64,000 nt of DNA from Legionella waltersii (GCF_001468085.1 NZ_LNZB01000015.1:256394-320393); one strand, 5' to 3'. Counted from the stretch's first letter, positions 8,916-18,551 are shown. Numbers and translations: made by a program. The notes: generated by a model not told the origin, from the letters alone.

Positions 8916-9572
8916 TCATCTTATAATCTGGATATCAAATCCATCAAGTAAATGAATCGCATCTGGAAAACTGAACTTTGCTTTTCTAATATCATTTTGA
9001 GTGGGATCAATAGAATAACTGTGAGCTTCTGTGAAATCAGACGCATACAATTTTGTGTGGACAAATTGGCTTTTCTCAAAATCAGTTAATTTAAAGTTGG
9101 CGCGCCTTAAATCTGCCTCTCTAAAATCAACATCATGTGCAATACATGCTTCAATCACCAGTTCTTGCAGTTCCAAACCATAAAAACTTGAATGCGATAT
9201 AATGGAACTGTAAAACTGAAATGGGCTGGATAGTCGAATATGTGGCCAGTTTAGCATAGTCCAATTAACGCCTGTGACTTTTGATTCGAAAAAAGTAATA
9301 TCTTTAAATGATGACGCTTTGAATTGAACTGTACTTAAATTGCAATTTTTGAACTCACAGTCAATAAATTTACATCGGATAAACTGAGATTCAGAAAAAT
9401 TTGTACTGACAAATTGGCATCCTTCGAATAGTTTATCCTCAATTATTGTAGAGGGATAACTTAAGTTAGAAAATTTTTGCTCATAATATTCAGTGTTGCT
9501 TGAAAATATAGTAGGTTCCACTGAACTAAGCCTCCGACTTAATATGCTCAATAATTTTTTGAACAGACTCAT
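8916..9572 (-). CDS. Pentapeptide-repeat protein
   Basis: 218 residues with repeating A(D/N)LxF-type pentapeptides through about residues 45-180 (FEGCQFVSTNFSESQFIRCK and VDFREADLRRANFKLTDFEK), which fold as a right-handed quadrilateral beta-helix. The C-terminal segment (IDPTQNDIRKAKFSFPDAIH then LLDGFDIQI) is shared by many stand-alone pentapeptide-repeat proteins related to the Qnr/MfpA group. Those mimic DNA and protect gyrase from quinolones, but this is not recognisably a named Qnr. The ORF start at 9572 lies inside the end of the kinase gene (47-bp overlap), suggesting coupling; no later ATG precedes the repeats. It sits in the transposon passenger operon. Confidence 0.8.
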   Translation of the reverse strand: MSLFKKLLSILSRRLSSVEPTIFSSNTEYYEQKFSNLSYPSTIIEDKLFEGCQFVSTNFSESQFIRCKFIDCEFKNCNLSTVQFKASSFKDITFFESKVTGVNWTMLNWPHIRLSSPFQFYSSIISHSSFYGLELQELVIEACIAHDVDFREADLRRANFKLTDFEKSQFVHTKLYASDFTEAHSYSIDPTQNDIRKAKFSFPDAIHLLDGFDIQIIR

Positions 9573-10038
9573 CTACAGTATGTCTTGAAGTATCAATTGA
9601 CATAGATACTGACTCCCACGGTTCATAATCTCTATTTAGAACATCGTCCCATTTAGGTAACTTATGACCATATATATCTGCTTCTCTCCCTTCAACTCTA
9701 CATTGATGTTCCTTTTTATCTGAACAAATTAATTCAATTTCAACAAAAATGGTATTTGCTTCTTTCGCTACTTGGCGCCAATCATGGCGCGTAATGGCAA
9801 TTGGATTAACTGAGTCAGCAATAACATCTAAGCCCAAGGCTAAATTTTCTTTCGCGATAGCATAGCTTATTAAATAACCCTCACAACCTATTAATAATGA
9901 ATCAGGGTAACCCTCTAAATTTTTTAAAGTTTGCTCAAGAGTATCCACCCTTAAGTAAGCGGCCTTTAAGCGTTTGGCTACTTCTTTAGAAATTGTTGTT
10001 TTACCAGTTCCTGGTAGTCCACCAAAAATAATTAGCAT
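9526..10038 (-). CDS. P-loop kinase-like ATPase
   Basis: 170 residues. A Walker A motif GGLPGTGKTT lies at the very N-terminus, followed by a small-molecule-kinase pattern: AAYLRVDTLEQ (acceptor/nucleotide-binding Asp), a conserved DVIADSVNPI strand and a lid region with Arg residues (CRVEGREADIYG). This resembles AAA-type adenylylate/gluconate/chloramphenicol phosphotransferase-like kinases; the substrate cannot be told. The start codon overlaps the stop of the resolvase gene and its end overlaps the pentapeptide gene, so all are co-transcribed. A role in drug or metabolite phosphorylation is a guess. Confidence 0.75.
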   Translation of the reverse strand: MLIIFGGLPGTGKTTISKEVAKRLKAAYLRVDTLEQTLKNLEGYPDSLLIGCEGYLISYAIAKENLALGLDVIADSVNPIAITRHDWRQVAKEANTIFVEIELICSDKKEHQCRVEGREADIYGHKLPKWDDVLNRDYEPWESVSMSIDTSRHTVDESVQKIIEHIKSEA

Positions 10039-10625
10039 TATAATTCCTGTAATTGTGCAGATAAAATTCGTCTTACCGATGTTCGGCCAATGCCAAGCTT
10101 TTTAGCAATTTCAGATTTGCTCAATCCAGACTCAAATAAATGATATATTTCAGATTCATACTTTTTTATTGTCGTAGGTCGACCGTGATTTTTCCCTTTT
10201 TGTCTTGCATGGGCAATACCTGCTTTCACTCGCTCACGCAAAATCTCTCTTTCAAATTCTGCAAAGATTGCAAGTAACCCAGCCATTGCCCTTCCTGTAA
10301 CAGTGGTAAGATCTAAGGCTTCTGTCAAAGAGATAAATCCAACACCTAATCCGTTTAACTCATTCAATGTATGAAAAAGATCATTAACTGAACGACCCCA
10401 TCGGTCCAACTTCCAAACAATGATAACGTCGATCTGCCGACGTTTAGCTTGGTTAATAAGTTCTTCACGTTGGGGCCGAGTATCTTTAGCCCCCGACCCA
10501 ATTTCTGTAATTTCACTTTCAATATACCATTCACGCGCCTGAGCATATTTTTTCATTGCCTCAATTTGTAGGTTTAACGTCTGTTGGTCATGCGTTGAAA
10601 CTCTGGCATAAATTCCTGCTTTCAT
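10038..10625 (-). CDS. tnpR: Serine resolvase (TnpR) of the Tn3-family transposon
   Basis: 195 residues. N-terminal serine recombinase domain with the catalytic Ser in YARVSTHDQ (about residue 10), the Arg-rich active-site segment WKLDRWGRSVNDLF, and the E-helix FAEFEREILRERVKAGI. A C-terminal helix-turn-helix follows (GLSKSEIAKKLGIGRTSVRR). It resolves cointegrates at a res site, most likely in the 127-bp gap to the divergent tnpA. Its stop overlaps the start of the kinase gene, so the passenger genes ride on the resolvase transcript. TnpR commonly represses its own promoter, which would also control the cargo (inference). Confidence 0.93.
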   Translation of the reverse strand: MKAGIYARVSTHDQQTLNLQIEAMKKYAQAREWYIESEITEIGSGAKDTRPQREELINQAKRRQIDVIIVWKLDRWGRSVNDLFHTLNELNGLGVGFISLTEALDLTTVTGRAMAGLLAIFAEFEREILRERVKAGIAHARQKGKNHGRPTTIKKYESEIYHLFESGLSKSEIAKKLGIGRTSVRRILSAQLQEL

Positions 10626-10752
10626 ACCTGGCCAAAAACCCCCTAAAATTCGTCCGTCTAAAACCCTTTAAATATAAGGATCAAAAGTCTTGATTTTATC
10701 ATGGCCATAAACTAATGTTTTCGGCCACCACAAAAGATACCTTAAATTCACA
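10626..10752. promoter_or_regulatory. Divergent promoter and presumed res site
   Basis: This 127-bp gap separates divergent tnpR and tnpA, the standard place for the resolution site and both promoters in this class of Tn3 elements. It contains imperfect repeats of a TTTT(A/C)GG-like motif around 10626-10730. Individual resolvase subsites could not be defined by eye. Confidence 0.5.
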
Positions 10753-13700
10753 ATGACTGCAATTCATGAAACCGCTTATCCAAGATTGAAACCAAATCCT
10801 GACGACCAAGAACTCAAACAGAATTTTTTGCCATCAAAAGCAGAGCTTGAACTACTCAATAAAAGCACCAGTGAGAAATCACCTCATAGCCGGCTTGGTT
10901 TTATGCTTTCGCTAAAATGTTATCAATGTTTAGGGTATCACATTTCAATCAACACAATACCTAAACCAATTATCGAATATATTGCAAACTGCATTGAGAT
11001 CAAAGTAGATAAAGCAAAGCTACAAAATTACATGCAGCTAAAACAACGCAAGCGTCACAAAACAGTTATACGCAAATTTCTGTCTATTAATGAGTGCAAG
11101 CAGCAACGCAAGTCAATAATGAAGTCTGCTGGCTTAAAATCTGCGGCTATTAAAGAAAATTTAGCTGACATTATCAATGATATGCTCGAAGAGCTTATCA
11201 AAAATAATTTTGAAATTCCGGCATTTTCAACATTGCTCAGATTGGCACGTGCTGCTCGAACAATAGTTAGCTCGGTACTGTATCAAAAAGTCAGCGACCA
11301 ACTTACCGATGAGACTAAGCAATTTTTTGACCAGTTATTGCTATCCACTTCGCCAGTCCATGAGTTCAGCAGTGGCTGGGAATATCTTAAACAAGAAATG
11401 AAAAAACCATCTGTCGCAAACATTCGAGAATTTACTGATTACCTGGATCAGTTACGTAAGTGGCGAGATGAAACCCCAATTGATCTTTCTGATATTCCTG
11501 AACACCGTTTAGATCAATATGTTGCTGAAGCAATGGCTTTAGATATTGCCGATATGCGCCGTATTAAAGAAGCCAAAAGATATGCTTTATCAGCTATGTT
11601 GTTATACCATCAGTACGCAAAATCGCTTGATAGCATTGTTACTGTGCTGGCACGCTGGCTGCGTAAAATAAAAAATGATGCAGCGGAAGCGCTGCAGGAA
11701 ATCAGAAACTCCAACCAAAAAATAACAGATCAACTCATTGGTAGCCTTAAACAAGTTCTCGTCGCAAGCAAACAAACTGCCCAAACACCTGAAGAAAAAC
11801 TAGTGCTAATTGAGCAAAGCTTACCAAATGATATCGATGCTTCAATTGAAGCCTGCGAACAATATCTGGCTTATGCTGACGATAACGATTTACCTTTAAT
11901 GCTGAAGTATTATCAAGTAAAAAGACATACTATGTTTCGCTTACTCAAGCAGATTGAGATCAAGTCAGCTTCTAAAGATGTGCTAGTAGAAAAGTTAGTC
12001 GAATTCATATTGGCACACCAACGAAGCCATGGAGAATATGTTGAAATCAATCCAGAAGAGTTTAACAATTTGGAATGGCTTGATGACCAGTGGTTTCAGT
12101 TCATTACCGAGGGCAAGACCAAGCGTTGCACTAATCAAATTCGAACCGTTAATAAACAGAAATTAGAGCTAGCTGTTTTTAGATTTGCCATGGATGAAAT
12201 TAACTGTGCCGATGCTTTTGCTCTTAACAGCTATGAGAACGATGATCCCAATAAACAATTTATTCCATGGGATGAATTTTACCAAAACCTAAAGCCTTAT
12301 ACTGAGCTGATAGGTAAGTCTGACGATCCCTGGCTATTTGTAAAAGAACTACAGGTAGAACATCAGCAAGCGGCTGAAAAGGTGAATCGCAATTTTGTCG
12401 ATAATGAATATTTGAACATTATCAATGGTGAGCCAGTATTAAAGAGAGCTATCAGTAAGAAAGTGAGTCAAGAACAAGAAAAATTTTCAAATTTAGTAGC
12501 ATCCAAAATGCCGTTAACAGATATCGTCTCTGTACTTACTGACGTAGAAAATTGGCTTGGTATCAGTCGCCATTTAAAGCCCTTATCAGGGTACGAACCC
12601 AAAATTGATGACTATGATTTGCGGTTTATTGCTACCAGTTTCGCATATGGTTGTAATGTAGGCCCAGTTCAAGCTGAGCGATGCTTGAAAAAGTATTCAC
12701 GTAAACAAATTGCTTGGTTATTCAATCACCACATTACTGAGCTTCGTCTCAATAAAATTAGTGAAGTCATTATCAAGGCATACAAACAGTTTGAGCTACC
12801 TTATATTTGGGGCAATGGTGAAAGTGCTTCTGTTGATGGGACTTATTGGGATATGTATACCAATAATTTACTGGCAGAGCACCATATTCGCTATGGAAAA
12901 TATGGAGGGATTGGCTATTATCACGTTTCTGATCAATATGTTGCTTTGTTTGGAAACTTTATCCCGTGTGGTGTTTATGAGGCCATTTACATTTTCGATG
13001 GGATTTATGAAAGTGATGAAGCCTTACGTCCAGATACAATCCATGGGGATACACATGCGCAAAACGAAGTGGTATTTGGGTTTGCCTATTTGTTGGCAAT
13101 AACACTTATGCCCAGAATACGTAGTTTCAAGCATCTCAACTTTTACCGACCAGCTGGAATGAATGAAAAATCATACCAACATATCAGTGATATTTTTACA
13201 TCGAAAGAGCCCAACTGGCAACTCATAGAGTCAATGTACTACGATATGTTGCGCGTTGTTATGTCAATCCAAAGTGGCAAAATCAAAGCGTCAACTATAT
13301 TGAAAAAGCTGCGCTCCAATAGCAAGAAGAATAAGCTGCATCAAGCGTTCCGTGAATTGGGACGAGTGGTGCGAACCATTTTTCTTTTAAATTATATTGC
13401 TGATGTTGACCTTCGTAAAAAGATTCAAGCAGCTACTTGTAAAAGTGAAGAGTTTAATGATTTTATTGACTGGATCGCCTTTGGCAAGGACGGCGTTATT
13501 CACGAAAACAATAGTATAATTCAGCAAAAAATTATTGCGTTTGGCAGGATGGTTGCTAATGCTGTGATGTTCTACACTGTTGCCAACACAACCAATGTTT
13601 TGAACCAGCTTTCTGCTGAAGAGGTCAAATATAGTAAGGATGATTTATCGATTTTATCAGCGTATTTCAGGGAGAATATTAACCGCTATGGTGTTTTTGA

Positions 13701-13755
13701 TTTGTCCAGGTCACGACAGACAATGCCATTACAGTTCGGTATTAATAGGGATTAA
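10753..13755 (+). CDS. tnpA: Tn3-family transposase
   Basis: 1000 residues, the full family length. The C-terminal DDE catalytic domain has Asp in ASVDGTYWD (about residue 695), Asp in IHGDTHAQ (about 766) and Glu in CKSEEFNDF (about 900), a spacing like the D689/D765/E895 triad of Tn3 TnpA. The N-terminal 300 residues carry the inverted-repeat-binding domain (DUF4158 type). The gene ends 5 bp before the right terminal repeat, as usual. It appears intact, so the element may still be mobile. Confidence 0.96.
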   Translation: MTAIHETAYPRLKPNPDDQELKQNFLPSKAELELLNKSTSEKSPHSRLGFMLSLKCYQCLGYHISINTIPKPIIEYIANCIEIKVDKAKLQNYMQLKQRKRHKTVIRKFLSINECKQQRKSIMKSAGLKSAAIKENLADIINDMLEELIKNNFEIPAFSTLLRLARAARTIVSSVLYQKVSDQLTDETKQFFDQLLLSTSPVHEFSSGWEYLKQEMKKPSVANIREFTDYLDQLRKWRDETPIDLSDIPEHRLDQYVAEAMALDIADMRRIKEAKRYALSAMLLYHQYAKSLDSIVTVLARWLRKIKNDAAEALQEIRNSNQKITDQLIGSLKQVLVASKQTAQTPEEKLVLIEQSLPNDIDASIEACEQYLAYADDNDLPLMLKYYQVKRHTMFRLLKQIEIKSASKDVLVEKLVEFILAHQRSHGEYVEINPEEFNNLEWLDDQWFQFITEGKTKRCTNQIRTVNKQKLELAVFRFAMDEINCADAFALNSYENDDPNKQFIPWDEFYQNLKPYTELIGKSDDPWLFVKELQVEHQQAAEKVNRNFVDNEYLNIINGEPVLKRAISKKVSQEQEKFSNLVASKMPLTDIVSVLTDVENWLGISRHLKPLSGYEPKIDDYDLRFIATSFAYGCNVGPVQAERCLKKYSRKQIAWLFNHHITELRLNKISEVIIKAYKQFELPYIWGNGESASVDGTYWDMYTNNLLAEHHIRYGKYGGIGYYHVSDQYVALFGNFIPCGVYEAIYIFDGIYESDEALRPDTIHGDTHAQNEVVFGFAYLLAITLMPRIRSFKHLNFYRPAGMNEKSYQHISDIFTSKEPNWQLIESMYYDMLRVVMSIQSGKIKASTILKKLRSNSKKNKLHQAFRELGRVVRTIFLLNYIADVDLRKKIQAATCKSEEFNDFIDWIAFGKDGVIHENNSIIQQKIIAFGRMVANAVMFYTVANTTNVLNQLSAEEVKYSKDDLSILSAYFRENINRYGVFDLSRSRQTMPLQFGINRD

Positions 13756-13759
13756 AAAT

Positions 13760-13799
13760 TGAACATGACCCTTTTTTACCAGGATCCCGGCCAGGGGTC
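13760..13799 (-). repeat. Right terminal inverted repeat of the Tn3-family transposon
   Basis: Reverse complement of 8251-8290 with one mismatch; begins TGAACATGACCC after the tnpA stop and ends CCAGGGGTC. Bases beyond it resume the coding frame of the interrupted second transposase. Confidence 0.92.
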
Positions 13800-15998
13800 A
13801 AAATTCGCTATTAACGTATAAACAGAAATGCCCGGTGCTTTCCCAAGGTATTTTTTTGAATACCGTGATTGAATAGTGCTTTCGCTAGTCGCCAGTTTTT
13901 GCCCATCAGCATCCCCCAGTATTTTATTATCGATCAAGTCCCATAACTTGAAAATAGGCAGTGAGTGTACAAGGTTACTTGCCTTATCATTTGCAGGGCA
14001 CATTGTGTCAATTCGAATATAGTCTTCTTGAGTTGAACGTAATAGATTAAATTTCAGATCAGACATTTCGGCCATTTTTTCAGTGCTAATACCGAAAGCA
14101 TTTGAGAGGATACATGCATTGACAGCAGTTTTGGTAGGTTTTACTTTTACATTATATCGCGTTTTCATGTGGGTAAACACACTCCACATATCGGTACGAT
14201 CCCCCATGTGCATCATAATATCTGGAATTTCAACTTGTGGCAGTGTTTTAAAAAAACTGTCATCAAGTTTTTCAACACTGTCATAACTCAAACTCCAGTC
14301 TTGTTCTCCCGATTTAGTTTCTTTAATGTTGAATGCTAAGTTTTCACCACGACGAATACGACCGGTGGTCTTATCCCATGCACTGTTTAGCTCATTTACT
14401 GCGTCATCTAATCGTTGGTCACAATAGATTGGAATTTTCAGATAGCCAAACTCGGTAGCAATTTTTTCGGCATCATCCACCAAGCTTTCACTAACCAAAT
14501 CATGATCGATATCACAGTAGGACACACTGTCATTGCAACAGAGTAATCCTTTATCCAAACGGCGATACATCTTGTGATACACAAAAAATTCAAATAAATG
14601 GGGATCTACATGTTCATCATCCGCATTCTTTTTCAAATAAGGCAACATGGTTTTTGAAATAGAATCCTGCATCTCTTTGGGGAGTTTAAAGGACGATGGG
14701 CCTTTTTTTCGGCTGTAATGATTTTTCATTAACTCGATAAAGTCCATGATGTCGCTGTCTTCTTTATAATAGTCAAACGAGACATTGAGTAATACGGGGC
14801 GCAGATAAAGGGCGAAGAGACGGGATGATTCCAAATAAAAATCTCTCCTGGCAGCCTTTTTGTCAAAAGTGCTACCCACTAAATACTCTGCAATGATAGG
14901 AAACTGCTTTTCTGGTAAAATCTTATAGGCTTCATGATTTAATTCTTCATGGCTAAGGCCATATTTGCGATTGGGAAACCATTTCATAAAACGAGCCAAT
15001 TTGGGTAGATCAACAACTAGGCTTGCATTATATTCCGCCAGTGCTTTATCGACATGTTTTGTAGCATCAGCCAGTATAGCTCTGATATGAAACATAAAGC
15101 TTGTTATCAAATTATCCATGATTTGGTGATAGCGGTGGTAAACAAAGCATAATGCTTGCAGCCATTGCTGCGTTATATTAAGTCGTCGTAATCGAGAGGC
15201 AGCATACTGTTCAGCCAAATCAGCATAATATCGAATGGCATTTTTGGACAGCTGAAGGGTTGGCATAAATTCCTTTGCAAATTTATATAAGCTCAGGATT
15301 TCTGCTGCTTTGGCTGCTTCTTCTTTGATGGAGGAATATTTAAAACTTTTCTGATCGGCACGAATGACATTGAGTTTAGTGAGCCCATCCTCTCGATTAA
15401 TCAAATTTGATAATTGGTCTTGTTGCGCTTGCGGGATTGCTAGTATTAGTTTGCCCAGCCGTTCATTTTCTTTTGAAAATGCTTGGGTAAACAGATCTTG
15501 CAAACTGCGATAGGTTGGCAATAGTATTTTTTGATTATCAAAATAAACCAGCAATTGCCGAAATGTATCGTGACCTTTTGGATAATAGCGTAACAATTCA
15601 CAGAGATGAGCTTCAACTAAACCAGCTTGCCTTGGTGACCAGTCCTGATAACCAAATAAGTTTAGAATAACGTTTTTTTGCTGATTCAAACTTTGCCTGG
15701 TAATGCTGCTTGGTAAAATGGCATTTTTTATTTTGTAATACCGTTCAAGGATATAATCAACATCAGTGCGAACATCGTCAAAAGTGAATGTAAAAAATTG
15801 GTGCTTGGCCTTAAAATAAGCAAGCTGCAGAATAAAGGCAACCCGTGTTTTTGTCGTTGAATATTGCTTCAACGCAGTAAGCTCGTCCCTACTCAATGAA
15901 AAATACAGCTCACGTTCGCCAGCATTAAACTCTGGGCGAGCATAAAGATCTTCAATTTCTGCGTCGGTAAGTAATTGCAACCGATTTTTCAGGGACAT
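13776..15998 (-). pseudogene. Second Tn3-family transposase, C-terminus cut off by the neighbouring transposon
   Basis: Homologous to Tn3-type TnpA through MSLKNRLQLLTDAEIEDLYA at the N-terminus (start taken at ATG 15998; the frame also has a TTG at 16010). A typical DGQKLATSESTIQSRYSKKY segment just after the first catalytic region is present. The genuine sequence ends at about 13800 (...YTLIANF); the last residues (DPWPGSW) are read from the inverted repeat of the inserted transposon. About 240 C-terminal residues, including the remaining catalytic acids, are missing, so it is inactive. The missing part is not present on the other side of the inserted transposon. Confidence 0.88.
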
Positions 15999-16146
15999 AT
16001 TTTGGTTCAAAAAAACGGAGGTTTGGGTGAACTAATTTTTTAGTCAACAAAGGTCGCATTGTACGCTGATTTTTAGTAAGATAAAGCGGTTCAGTAAATC
16101 TTGGTTCAAAATATTGTTTTTCTATTAGTAAAATGGACTAAACTGT
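15999..16146. promoter_or_regulatory. Divergent region with presumed res site of the second Tn3-family element
   Basis: About 150 bp between the divergent truncated transposase and the resolvase. Short repeats of TTGGTTCAAAA-like sequence occur near 16005 and 16100, which could be part of resolvase-binding subsites. Function is inferred from position. Confidence 0.4.
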
Positions 16147-16731
16147 ATGAAAATTGGATATGCGCGCGTTTCAACTAGAGATCAATCTTTGTCCATGCAG
16201 GTGGATGCATTAAAAAAAGCCGGTTGTGATCAAATTCATGAAGAAATTGCCAGTGGTGCAAAAACGGCAAGACCAGTGCTTGAAGAAATTATGCGTAACA
16301 TTCGGGAAGATGACACCCTGGTTATTTGGAAACTGGATAGACTTGGCAGGAATCTGGCTCACCTTATTCACTTAACCAATAAATTGATTGAAAAAAAAGT
16401 TGGCTTAATAAGTCTGAACGATCCAATTGATACATCAACTGCCCAGGGACGGATGATATTTGGTATTTTCGCAACATTGGCAGAGTTTGAACGTGAATTA
16501 ATCCGAGAGCGAACTCAAGCGGGGTTAAAATCAGCTCGAGCTCGAGGAAGAAAAGGAGGAAGACCCAAGGGCATGTCAAAATCAGCAATGGAAAAAGCGG
16601 CTATTGCTGAAGCTCTTTATAAAAATGGAACCATCCCTGTTAAAAAAATTGCTGAACAGTTGGATATTTCTAAAACTACGTTGTATCTGTACTTACGTTC
16701 TCGAAATGTTTCTATCGGAGAAAAAGGTTGA
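16147..16731 (+). CDS. tnpR: Serine resolvase of the second Tn3-family element
   Basis: 194 residues with catalytic Ser in YARVSTRDQSLSMQ (about residue 9), the KLDRLGRNLAHLI segment, the E-helix LAEFERELIRERTQAGL and a C-terminal helix-turn-helix (IPVKKIAEQLDISKTTLYLY). All marks of an active Tn3-type resolvase are present. It is divergent from the truncated transposase, the usual Tn3/Tn21-like layout. The far end of this element, which should lie after 16731, was not recognised. Confidence 0.93.
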   Translation: MKIGYARVSTRDQSLSMQVDALKKAGCDQIHEEIASGAKTARPVLEEIMRNIREDDTLVIWKLDRLGRNLAHLIHLTNKLIEKKVGLISLNDPIDTSTAQGRMIFGIFATLAEFERELIRERTQAGLKSARARGRKGGRPKGMSKSAMEKAAIAEALYKNGTIPVKKIAEQLDISKTTLYLYLRSRNVSIGEKG

Positions 16732-16816
16732 TACTTCAATTAGAAAATAAATATCTCATCATGAGCTGGTTATACAGGAAAATACAGCTAATGATAGTAT
16801 TCTCCAAGAGGTACTA

Positions 16817-17668
16817 ATGTACGAACGATTATATCATTGGTTTTTTGCTTTATCACAATATAGTAAAGCTCTTTACGCTTCGTTCTATTCTTCTATTTTA
16901 TATTCCGATGTGGTGAAGCGTTGGCAGGGATTGGGTCTGGGGTATCTTTTATTCCTCATTATTTTGGGGGCCATTCCTTTATCTGGACGGGTAATCGTAG
17001 AATTTAATCATTTTTTTAAGGAGGAGATTCTATTCCCCATACAGTCACTCCCGCTACTGACCATGCAAAATGGCGAGATCACTTACGATCAACCTATGCC
17101 CTATTTAATAAAAAACAACAAGGGAGAAGTGGTTTCAATAATCGATACGACAGGAACAGTGTCTGATATGAATCAGGCATACCCTCAACTCACGGTTTTA
17201 ATCACCAAAAATAAAATGATTTTAAGACCGCCTAGTTATAAACAGTTTTTAGGTTTGGTTAAAAGCAACATTGGCAACCCCATTTATATACGTACTTTTG
17301 ACAAAGGGCTTAATGGAATACTCTCTGGCGAAGAGTGGATTCATTCCACTGGGATTTCCAGATTAAATACGTTGATGCAAATCCTTATTTTTCCCTGCAT
17401 AATTTTATTTTATTTTGGTTTTTTTGGGGTTATGTTACTTTTACTGTCTGCACTGGTGCAGTTGTTTTCTGATATTTTTTTCAGCTTTAAACTCCCATTT
17501 AAAGCCGCATGTCGTCTATTAGCTGTAGCTGCAACACCTACCTTGGTTTTATTCTTTTTTATGCGATGCGGTAATTTCGCTGTTCCTGGAATGAGTTTGG
17601 TTTATGGAGTACTCCTTCTCAGTTATACTTCCTATGGGCTGTATTCAGCCAAACGGTTTAGTGTATGA
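16817..17668 (+). CDS. DUF1189 family membrane protein
   Basis: 283 residues with one N-terminal membrane segment (about 38-60) after a conserved cytoplasmic start (LYHWFFALSQYSKALYASFYSS), a roughly 130-residue extracytoplasmic middle with DQPMPYLIKNNKG and IIDTTG, and three or four hydrophobic segments from about 185 on. This layout is that of DUF1189 proteins, whose function is unknown. It ends 11 bp inside the convergent methyltransferase gene. It may be chromosomal sequence flanking the second Tn3-family element. Confidence 0.75.
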   Translation: MYERLYHWFFALSQYSKALYASFYSSILYSDVVKRWQGLGLGYLLFLIILGAIPLSGRVIVEFNHFFKEEILFPIQSLPLLTMQNGEITYDQPMPYLIKNNKGEVVSIIDTTGTVSDMNQAYPQLTVLITKNKMILRPPSYKQFLGLVKSNIGNPIYIRTFDKGLNGILSGEEWIHSTGISRLNTLMQILIFPCIILFYFGFFGVMLLLLSALVQLFSDIFFSFKLPFKAACRLLAVAATPTLVLFFFMRCGNFAVPGMSLVYGVLLLSYTSYGLYSAKRFSV

Positions 17669-18407
17669 TTTTATATATTCTAACTGGACATAGCCCCCAA
17701 CTCATTAATTCTACGCCCTGATAAATAAGTTCAAATTGTTCATGATGTATTATTCGAGTGGCCACAATAATTCGACTTCCTGATTTTAGACAAGCCATCT
17801 TTGAAATTAATTCATTCCAGGTCGCATCAGTAAGACAAGTGGCTGCCACATAAATAATACTAGCATCCCCAAAATCGTAATGTAAAAAACTGTCATTGAT
17901 AAATTGAATGCGCTCCATTTGAGGTAGGTATTCTTTCTCAACATCAATTTGTTGAAATCGTTGAATTGCCTTTTTAAGCAGGGTATTCGATTGCTCATAC
18001 AGAGGTGGCAACAACTCAATACCAATAGATTTGTTAACATTAAAAAATAACATAGTGCTCAATACTGCTTTTCCCGAGCCCGAACCTAAGTCAAAAAAAA
18101 TATCCTGAGTGGAAGGGGTGGCTCGCTCAAGAATGGTATAAAACGACAAAAAATCGATTTCTCCATAAATAAACTCCTTATCTTGAATCAAATGTAATAA
18201 TCGATACCTTATCGAAGAGGATTTTGCACGAGCCTTTTTGTAAAGTGTCTCCAAAATCCCAATCCTTTTTTCTATTCTTGACCAATCTGTATTCTGACTT
18301 AACTGTTTTTTTAGCTCTTTTTTCTTGAAATGGGGAACAAGTATATTGGTTAGTAGAAGTTTTAAGATAACTAATAAAAAAGGTATGGTGATAATAAAGT
18401 AGAACAT
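17658..18407 (-). CDS. DOT1-like SAM-dependent methyltransferase with an N-terminal membrane anchor
   Basis: 249 residues. A hydrophobic N-terminal segment (residues 1-25) is followed by a class I methyltransferase domain. YGEIDFLSFYTIL precedes the glycine motif DIFFDLGSGSGKAVLST, then the acidic end of strand 2 in SIGIELLPPLYEQS, FINDSFLHYDF as motif of strand 4, and SRIIVATRII late. The YGE-then-DLGSGxGK arrangement resembles the DOT1 histone-lysine methyltransferase fold. Target unknown: it could modify a bacterial or host protein. Known bacterial DOT1-fold members are poorly characterised. It is convergent with the DUF1189 gene. Confidence 0.7.
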   Translation of the reverse strand: MFYFIITIPFLLVILKLLLTNILVPHFKKKELKKQLSQNTDWSRIEKRIGILETLYKKARAKSSSIRYRLLHLIQDKEFIYGEIDFLSFYTILERATPSTQDIFFDLGSGSGKAVLSTMLFFNVNKSIGIELLPPLYEQSNTLLKKAIQRFQQIDVEKEYLPQMERIQFINDSFLHYDFGDASIIYVAATCLTDATWNELISKMACLKSGSRIIVATRIIHHEQFELIYQGVELMSWGLCPVRIYKIIH

Positions 18408-18551
18408 TAGGTGTCACAGTGTTTAGGAAGATTTATTATAGTATTACAGCTTCTTCCGTAAAAATAATGTAAAAATTCCAGCAAAAAGAATTAAATGAAC
18501 TAATTTCACATATAATTTCTCTATTATTACAGATTTAAAATTGGTTTCTTC

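Larger units (their letters stand above)
8251..13799. mobile_element. Complete Tn3-family transposon with passenger genes
   Basis: Bounded by 40-bp terminal inverted repeats (8251-8290 and 13760-13799) that differ at one position. Inside are a transposase (tnpA, plus strand), a serine resolvase (tnpR, minus strand, divergent) and three genes read behind tnpR: kinase-like ATPase, pentapeptide-repeat protein and GyrI-like protein. The right end cuts the reading frame of a second Tn3-family transposase. The flanking 5-mers (TATTA on the left, AAAAT on the right) are not a direct repeat, so one flank was probably lost after insertion. The left flank does not carry the missing part of the interrupted transposase. 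Confidence 0.9.

Noticed and set aside
8916-9572. Calling the pentapeptide-repeat gene a qnr quinolone-resistance gene
   Set aside because: The repeat fold is clear but the conserved Qnr loops and termini are not recognisable; resistance is only a hypothesis.
12710-13102. 130-codon plus-strand ORF in another frame of the transposase
   Set aside because: Shadow frame of the conserved DDE region of tnpA.
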